DNA from: Portulaca oleracea | Lineage: Eukaryota > Streptophyta > Magnoliopsida > Caryophyllales > Portulacaceae | Length of the DNA stretch: 64,000 bases | Assembly: GCA_029582165.1 (NCBI GenBank) | Contig: CM055868.1 | Coordinates: 24,148,891-24,212,890, forward strand | Direction of reading: 5' to 3' | Shown: positions 57,078 to 64,000 of the stretch, one piece after another | Position numbering within the stretch: position 1 is the first letter of the stretch | Layout of the letters: every line of letters starts with the position of its first letter | Made by a program: the position numbers and the translations under genes | Notes under the pieces: generated by a model | What the model saw: the letters and a program-made list of their open reading frames with translations, nothing else | The model's database searches: none | What the model was told of the DNA's origin: nothing

Positions 57078-60000
57078 TCAAACGAAAATTCTACGGACTA
57101 CTCTTGCTGCTGTACGGGATACCAATCTTGCAACAACATTAGCAGGCAAACTGTACAAATGCAACTGCTGCTCAGGTGGAAGCTGCAATTTAGTAAACAT
57201 TTAATGTTAGCAAGAATTTCTGCACTTTACATCAGGAAAGGTGCTCCACTGCCAAACGTTCTACAGTAATTTGTGACAAGAAGCATGGTATATGTAAGCA
57301 GTACATAGGATGATAGGAGCAGATGCCAGGAACTTGAATCTCATTAATAAATAGTACACAAGGCGACTAAATCTAGAAAACTGTGTCCAGCTGTCCAAGT
57401 ACGATAAAAAGGACCGTTCCTGTCCTTCGCTTCAGGGCCTGTCCCTCGAAAAATACTTTGTGTCACCAAGTTCGGTATCAGCCAAGAAAAAGTCTAGCCA
57501 GAATAGGGCAACCAAACCTCAGGTCAGATAACTAGTCCCCATTATCAGTTAGTATCATCCTGTTATCAGTGTCATATGACAGTTCATACCAAGAAACTTC
57601 CAGTACACTTGATATATGTAGGCTAACCTTCACTGCATAAGGATACTAATTATCCTCTTCCCATCAAGACTACTGTAATGATGAGTGTACCATAGGACAA
57701 GGCAATTATGAACCTTTGCATCACGCACTTACACAAGAAACCAATAAACATGTTTCAGCTTCCATTGACTAAACTGCTAATTGTTTTCATACACGATTGC
57801 AAAATTTTCCAAAGATAGATGCTCATGTTTTCCAGCATTTGACAGACTTCTTGGTTTCAGTAACAATATATATTTTCAATCTTTGGGGGAGAGCACTCAG
57901 ACCATCAAAATCATACAACTAGTACTACTACCACCACTGCTGGAACAGTAGTGATTACCATGATAAAACAAGGATGGGAGACCCATTTGTGCACGAACTT
58001 ACCCCTGCAAGCAGAGAAATTAATTCCAAGAGGCTCAAAACTAGCACAAATTGGCCAATCGTAAACAAATCTTTAGGAAGGAACAAAAAGGTGATGGAAG
58101 AGGGGGGTGAAGATGACGATAGACTGCAAAGGTGTAAACCTATATAACTAATACCATGAAAGTCAAATAACATCATCACATGAGCATTTCAACCCAAGTA
58201 AATAAATTTGCATTGACATTGCGCCGAGTGTTTTCTAACTATTCCTTACCTCATTCACAGCAGCAAGGATTGGCTGAATTTCCTGGGTCGATGCAATCTG
58301 AGAAAGAAGCTGGGATACCTCCATCATATATGATCTTTGATTCTCATCTTTTGATAAGGATGATTGCCGATTGCTACTTTTTGATAAAGACAGTTTCTGC
58401 TTCTCATGGCTATAGATCATTGTAGTTCCCTAATAAAAAAATAAAAAAAAAAGTTACTGACCATTTTTTAGCTGTCACACTACCAGCAGTCTCATAAGCA
58501 AACACATCTTCTACAAGTATGAGGTAACAGGTCTGTTGCTTCTTTCTATTACTGAAAAAGCTGGCTCAATTTCCATAAGTTTGAATTAGCAACATAAAAC
58601 CAATAGGAAGCATTGCCTGATACAGATGCTAACAGCACAGTAAAAACACATACAATTCCAACTGTTGCAACAGACAGACACCCCAATGCATCCCCCCCCC
58701 CCCCCCCCCCTTCTTCTTTTTTTTTTGTTTTTTTCTTTGTCTGGTTTTTGTGCTTTTGGTGATTAGTAATTTAAAAAATTGAATTGGAAGACCTATGTAG
58801 AAAAGGAGGCAATCACAAAATAACCTCATGCCCTCAAGTTCTCTACTACCAAATTCCCAAAGAATTGGCTTTGTACCATGCTTGAGAACTTCACTCCAAC
58901 CATACAAAATTCCCAAGAAATAAGGCGTAAAACCTTGGAAGACCTAACTTTGCCCTAAAGCTCCCAAGAAGTTCCATCCTATCATTCAATTGTCACATTT
59001 TCTGGAGAAGCTCAAAGTTGTGCACTATTTTCTTGTGTGTGATGAAGTGAATCTATTATTCCTTTGTTAGATTTTCATCTTTCTAGACTTCTACAAAACT
59101 CAATGCCGTGTTTTCAGTAATTGGGCGATCTGCAATGTTGATTTGCAACTGGCGTATCTTCATGCAAACTCTCCGAAGGTGAGTTTTTTTTAAGCAGGGG
59201 AGAATGATGGAAATACATATATAGTATCTGCAGGAATAATGTTTAGTATATTTTATAATTTCTTTATAGTTTCCTATTATAATTAGGATATTATAGTTTC
59301 CTTCTTTCATTAGAAATAGTATGCTATTTTCCTATTTCTATTAGGGTTTAGTATTAGGAAGGTTGTTTACCTATAAATAAGGGTTTTGCTAGACTTTATG
59401 AGCCACTCTCCATTGGCGATTGAATATTGAATATTATCAATCATTACTGATTATGCACATCGATGCAAATCTTTTCTTGAATCCTGCACGGGGATGTAGA
59501 AATCATTTCTTGAATTCAGACACAGGGATGTTAAATTCTAATTAGTAATCCAATGTAATTTTCCCATTTTCTATCACTCTTACTCCAAAACACGCAAAGA
59601 GCACCTATTAGCCAACTCAAAGTTTCTCCTTTCAAGGATGTCTTCAGTGGGTATCTTTGCTTTGGCGGCCGCCCAAGCAAGAAAACAAGCTTTAGTGAGA
59701 GCTTTAGACTTCCAAATAGCATGATGTAGAAATTCTCTCCCATGCAAGTCCCTATACATTTGTTTGTAGAAACCATTCACAATGAGATGCCCACTTGTGT
59801 TAGGGGGCCAACAGATGTCTTCCAAAGCACTTAGTATTTTTAGCATCATTCATTGAGCGAAAAGGTCTTTATACCTAAACAACCAACACCATCCTAGCAG
59901 AACCAACAGAAGCCACTACTAGGGTATTTTAGTCTCTTGATCTTCTTCGATGACTAGCTCTGCTAACTAGACTTGTAAATAAAGACATGAAATAAACCAG

Positions 60001-63000
60001 AAGACTGCTGATGTGCTGTGCAACATATAAGAATATAAGATAGTGCCTGCTTGTACAAACCTATCCTATTTTCTTTATAATTTCGCACTGCATAAAAGGT
60101 AGGTGTTCATGAAGACAAGAAAAGATTCAAAAACCACATTATCTGGTATAAGGCTATACTGATATGACAGGTTAGCAAAGGACATGATTGAAGAATGTCA
60201 TAAATGAATAAGATCCTCTTGCAGAAGATTCTGTAATCTCTCTCATTCGCCCCACTTTCTGTATTCTTTCTCATTTGCCCCACTTTCTTCTTTCTTTTTT
60301 CTTTTTTCTTTTTTTTTTTTTTTACCTTTTTGGTCTCCTAGTTAGACTAAAGGTCATGACGATAAAGAAACAAGAAAAAGGAAAACAGATACCTAAAGCT
60401 GATCATCTGAATAACTGAGAAATATATGACAGCAAATATATGATGATACTGATAATGATGTCGCAGTTATACCCCTAAATTTTATGATTCATAGAGACCC
60501 GTTACGAAAATTGAAAAACAGTTCACCACTTAAGCAGTTTGCTCTCCAAGACCAATGGGAAAGAGATAAGGATCTCGTTTCTGAGATGAGAGAAGCACAG
60601 TCAGGGAGGAAGCGGAAAGAAAATCAATTGATTTCCGCTCTGCTATTGGCAAAGGATATTAACTCCAAAAGAGATCAGCAGTTGATGACTATAAGATGGA
60701 AAGTGCATTGAAATAGTGGTTTATGCCAGGAATCCAATTAAAGGTCCATGCATGCATGAATGAGGGACATATATGATCTGTAGTTATTTTAACGAATTGA
60801 GATTCCACATCCTAAAATGGTCACATTATTTGTAAAATATAAATAAAGCAAAGACTAAAGACATTCTACACCTGCACCATTCCATGGTTCAGTTCCTAAT
60901 GTTCACCCTTCTTACCGAAAAAGATAAAATAAAATAAAATAAAATGTGATCATTAAAAAGCAGTAGATCACTTACTGTTCCAGAACCTTGAAGTCCTGAC
61001 ATCAACAGTAAAAGGTGACGCAAGTTCATTAAGTTGACAAAGTCTTCATCTGTCATTGTGAAGGCTGGAAGTGGAGCAGGAAAGGGTATAAATGCAGTAA
61101 AGAAAGAAGCCATGGAGTTGAGAGTTGCTATCCCCAAGGCATCCAAACCCTGCATGTTTGTCTATAGCACTCAGAGATGCACACTGCCTTGTTGACCACA
61201 GAGCACAAGACAAATAATTGAAATAAATTCAAACAAGTTTCTCAAGTGTCTTACCTTGGCGGTTTCTTCTAGGAAAATCTCCCGTACAAAAGAACCCTGG
61301 GATAGCGCATTAAAACATACAGATAAGTGTTCCCCTCTATGTTTCAATTATTTTCCCTCAAACAGAAATAGGTTTTATGAAAAAAGAAAATTGGACACAA
61401 AAGGATATAAAACCCCTGCCCCAACAGGTATATTGTTGTGAATCTCCAAATTCGTCCCTTGAGAACTGTACTAAGCAAGCGTCTAAAATGATGTCAAAAG
61501 ACCCATCAGAAACCCCCTTCCCTCTGGAGAAGAAAAAGTTTTGAAGCATTTAGTTTAAGCAAATATTCAATCCAAATATTATAAGCAATAGTAAACAAGA
61601 AAATGACCATCATTAGTTAAATTTCTGTTCCCTTTTCCAACAAAATAATGAAAAATAACATGTTTCGTTTACACCAATACTTATGGCATATAACTTAGAC
61701 CCAATATTGCATGATTGTGCATCGTTCTATAGTAGATCCACGTGTATTACAAAGACGCTATGGGGCTGTTTTCCTTGTCCAGGACAATTATAACCGAAAA
61801 TCACATAGCATCAAGAAGGTTAAAAGACACGCATCTAAATCAATCAAATATAATTTAATTAAACTTAAAATTAAATAGGTGCTCTTTGTGAGGTTTGGCA
61901 TTTCTATCATTCACTCTTACCTTTTCTGTTAATGTAAAAGATAGTATATCCTTTGCAGCAAACTTAGCATCGAACTCTTCTTTCTTCACCAGGGACTTAT
62001 CTATCTTAGCTCGGCGTGACTGTCATGACAACTTTTAAAGGCTTATTCACATACGTAAGCAACAAAGGAAAGATGAATGCAAGAGCACATAAAACTTTTG
62101 GCATCCATAGATGCTTAATTTGAATGCACAAACCATGATAGGGATGAAAAGAAAAATAAGTCCAATACAACAAGAAATGTTTCATTCAAAGCCTTGGTAA
62201 CTTTGCTTTAGCCTGCTGAGATGTCTATTCAATTGCCCGAAATTCATTCAGTTGATGTTAGGGGTTTACAATAATATAATGTCAAAAAGCACAAGCCCCC
62301 CGCCCCCCCCCCCCCCCCCAAAAAAAAAAAAAGAAGGCCACAAGAACAAAGTTAACGACATAACAATTTTTTTCCTCCCAACACTTCTGGATTTTTCACA
62401 TGTCATGACATCATCTCCATCCATCCATTCACTTGGGCAAGCAAAAGTTCTTTGCAATAAACATATCAACAACGTCAGAGCCTTGAGCTCAAAATTATAA
62501 TTTCATCGATGACAATGAGTTATATGGACAAGCTTTTAGAGGAATGTGCAAATATAAAACTAGCAAAACCCTTATATTGCAAGTTGGCGTAGGCGCCAGG
62601 GGAAAAAAAACAGAACTTAAACATGCAGAGAAGAAGGGATCATTTCTCACCTCCGAAAGCAACGACTCCAGACGGTCCACTCTGAAGACCCCATCCTGCA
62701 AAGACAAGCAAAAATTACGAATTACTTCCTCCAATGCATGGATTGCAATTCATTTTACTAGCTCAAACTTGGCGCTACTCATGTCATGGCACTAAAGTAA
62801 TTGACAAAAGCTCTTGGACCTGGCCATCTACTGAAAACCTTATGTACACGAAGTCCTTAGTAAACGGTCAAGTTTCACAGCCATGTCAAATGTTGCACGC
62901 CCAATAGGTGTTGTTGAGGGGAACTCGACCATTATTGGGCTAATACTAAGTCAATTATAATAATACGGAAAAGGAGATGGAAAAACATTCCAAAGGTAAT

Positions 63001-63715
63001 CAATCCAGAAAATCCCAAAGAAGACAAAGACAAAATAAAGAATTATTTAGTCAAATGTGCATTGTAAAGCTTTGTTGTGTGAACTTGGTAGTACTTATGG
63101 TAAAGATTCGTCATCACTCAAAAGTTTGTTTTCTAATCAGAAATGTTTAGTCAGATCCCACAGCCGTGCCAAAATGTTGAGCCAACAACAGGTGAAGTTG
63201 AGGTGAAATCGAGACTTTGATCAACATGATGAGAGTCATGATTGACAAGCAACATCGCAGGGAGATGGAAACATTTTTTCTGCAGGTAATATGAAAATCC
63301 GTGTAGAGGAAGCAATGAAGCAAAACTACCTTGTAAAGTAGAGACCGCAAAGAAGACTTTAACTTAGGTGAGCTGTCAATGAGCACTTTTCTGGCAATCC
63401 ATGGGTATGTACTCCCCAAAACCTTGTAATTGGGATTAAAACTGATAGCAATACCCTCCAAGACAGCCAGGCTGAAAATAAAATAAAATTAACAAAATTA
63501 AAAAAAAAAAGACAACCGCAAAGAGACACGAACATGACACAAACATGACTGGCTTCTGATGTAACTATTTCTAAATTAAACAAAATTAAACAAGACATAC
63601 AACAAACTCTACTTTAAACACTTTAGAGCAAATCTTTTGACAATGATTGTATAGAAGCTTAAGAAATACCATTTGATGGGTTAAAAAGAAGGGCAGTCAC
63701 CTCCAGCAGACCAGT
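57078..63715 (-). CDS. ABC1/UbiB-family atypical kinase (ABC1K), C-terminal half
   Basis: Minus-strand exons, 5' to 3': 63701-63715 (tentative 15-bp microexon), 63330-63471, 62651-62695, 61921-62019, 61255-61296, 60976-61149, 58250-58429, 57078-57182 (stop 57078-57080); GT..AG introns, phases consistent. Text includes LAVLEGIAISFNPNYKVL, YPWIARKVLIDSSPKLKSSL, DGVFRVDRLESLLSE and ILSFTLTEKGSFVREIFLEE. This is the region after the kinase core in plastid ABC1K proteins, which sit on plastoglobules and thylakoids and control prenylquinone metabolism. The last exons (SQIASTQEIQPILAAVNE, LPPEQQLHLYSLPANVVARL) are an alpha-helical tail. Kinase motifs and transit peptide lie beyond the window. It resembles ABC1K3/ABC1K1-type members, but the paralogue is unresolved. 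Confidence 0.82.
58692..58710. repeat. Poly(C) tract followed by poly(T)
   Basis: Nineteen C, then TTCTTCTTTTTTTTTTTG, in the intron between the exons at 58250 and 60976. Confidence 0.95.
59205..59550 (+). repeat. Solo LTR-like fragment in ABC1K intron
   Basis: A purine tract AAGCAGGGGAGAA precedes TGATGGAAATACATATATAG. A promoter-like CCTATAAATAAGGG is at about 59370 and the end is near TAATCCA. This layout (polypurine tract, TG start, TATA in mid-LTR) fits a 3' or solo copia-type LTR. No partner LTR or target duplication was found. Confidence 0.4.
59575..59849 (-). pseudogene. LINE 3' fragment, RT zinc-binding domain
   Basis: The minus-strand frame includes GHLIVNGFYKQMYRDLHG, AIWKSKALTKACFLAWAAAK and KIPTEDILERRNFELANRC, the zf-RVT domain at the end of plant LINE ORF2 (usual pattern iW…P.K…F.W…..i.T.d.L..R). 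Only about 90 residues remain. It lies in the same orientation as the ABC1K gene, within an intron. Confidence 0.75.
60484..60711 (+). other. Coding-like orphan ORF in ABC1K intron
   Basis: A 75-codon frame with ATG, rich in charged residues (QWERDKDLVSEMREAQSGRK, LLLAKDINSKRDQQLM), in less AT-rich DNA than its surroundings and opposite to the ABC1K gene. I recognise no family. It may be a fragment of a captured gene or of an unknown transposon, or a chance frame. Confidence 0.3.
62303..62319. repeat. Poly(C) tract followed by poly(A)
   Basis: Seventeen C followed directly by about 13 A, in an ABC1K intron. Confidence 0.95.
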
Positions 63716-63868
63716 CTGAAAATTTATACCAAGTGAGTCTAAACTAGATCTACTTCTAATTTGAACCACTGCATTTCATTTAAACCAAGTTTTCAAGATC
63801 CACTTCTCATTTGGGCAAAGATCAGGTTGATAAGAATTAGGCCATTTGCATTTGCACCTATTTATAAA

Positions 63869-64000
63869 ACTAGTCTGGCCAGCGCGTGCTTTACACGCAC
63901 TGACCCGACAATTGTAAATATAAATTTTATATATTGAATAAAAGTTCCCTATGTATTATAAAAATTAAAATTATATTTTATTTAGTTAAACTTAAAATTA
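63869..64000 (-). mobile_element. Helitron 3' terminus, element runs off the window
   Basis: On the minus strand the sequence reads GTGCGTGTAAAGCACGCGC (hairpin), then TGGCCAGA and CTAGT, followed by T at 63868. A hairpin about 10 bases before CTRRT with T after it is the Helitron 3' end. The rest of the element lies to the right of 64000. Confidence 0.5.

Overview
This is nuclear DNA from a flowering plant, most likely a eudicot. Two spliced, conserved plant genes sit in a landscape of nested transposable elements, introns have GT..AG borders, and retroelement primer sites match plant tRNA-Asp and initiator tRNA-Met. I saw no bacterial, organellar or CRISPR features and no tRNA or rRNA gene.

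Left third (1-21869) is nested mobile DNA. A decayed Ty1/copia element (about 743-11653, with an LTR-like tail to about 13350) is split in its reverse transcriptase region by a young non-autonomous LTR retrotransposon (3452-10837; TG..CA LTRs, 5-bp duplication CTACT, tRNA-Asp primer site, one 464-aa CCHC protein). After small inverted-repeat elements and a Stowaway MITE (14876-15129) comes a Helitron shell (15160-21869). A 6.3-kb Mutator-like element (15417-21752, perfect 9-bp duplication) was inserted into it. The MULE carries a broken transposase, a broken OTU-protease-like domain, a large foldback hairpin, and on the opposite strand an apparently intact two-exon gene for a 102-aa protein that I do not recognise.

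Middle (22348-31219) is a ten-exon plus-strand gene for the polyadenylation factor CstF64. Its introns hold a long CA repeat, an inverted-repeat element and a small LTR element. Downstream are hAT-like and TRIM-like elements, then a nearly complete Ty3/gypsy element (34211-41455) and a GC-rich hAT-type MITE (42821-43442).

Right part: 44318-54185 is a truncated Athila-like Ty3/gypsy element with a duplicated segment in its 5' LTR. Its gag is interrupted by about 3.2 kb containing a three-LTR tandem TRIM with a perfect TAAGG duplication, another gypsy LTR end, a class III peroxidase exon-1 fragment and an antisense LTR fragment. A second MULE fragment, a LINE fragment and AT-rich repeats follow. 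The 3' half of a minus-strand ABC1-family (chloroplast-type atypical kinase) gene occupies 57078-63715, with its 5' part outside the window, and a Helitron terminus lies at the right edge.

Only CSTF64 and the ABC1K gene look like ordinary host genes. The most unusual items are the MULE with its antisense two-exon gene and hairpin, the non-autonomous Athila-like element with its own CCHC protein, the three-LTR TRIM and the captured peroxidase exon.
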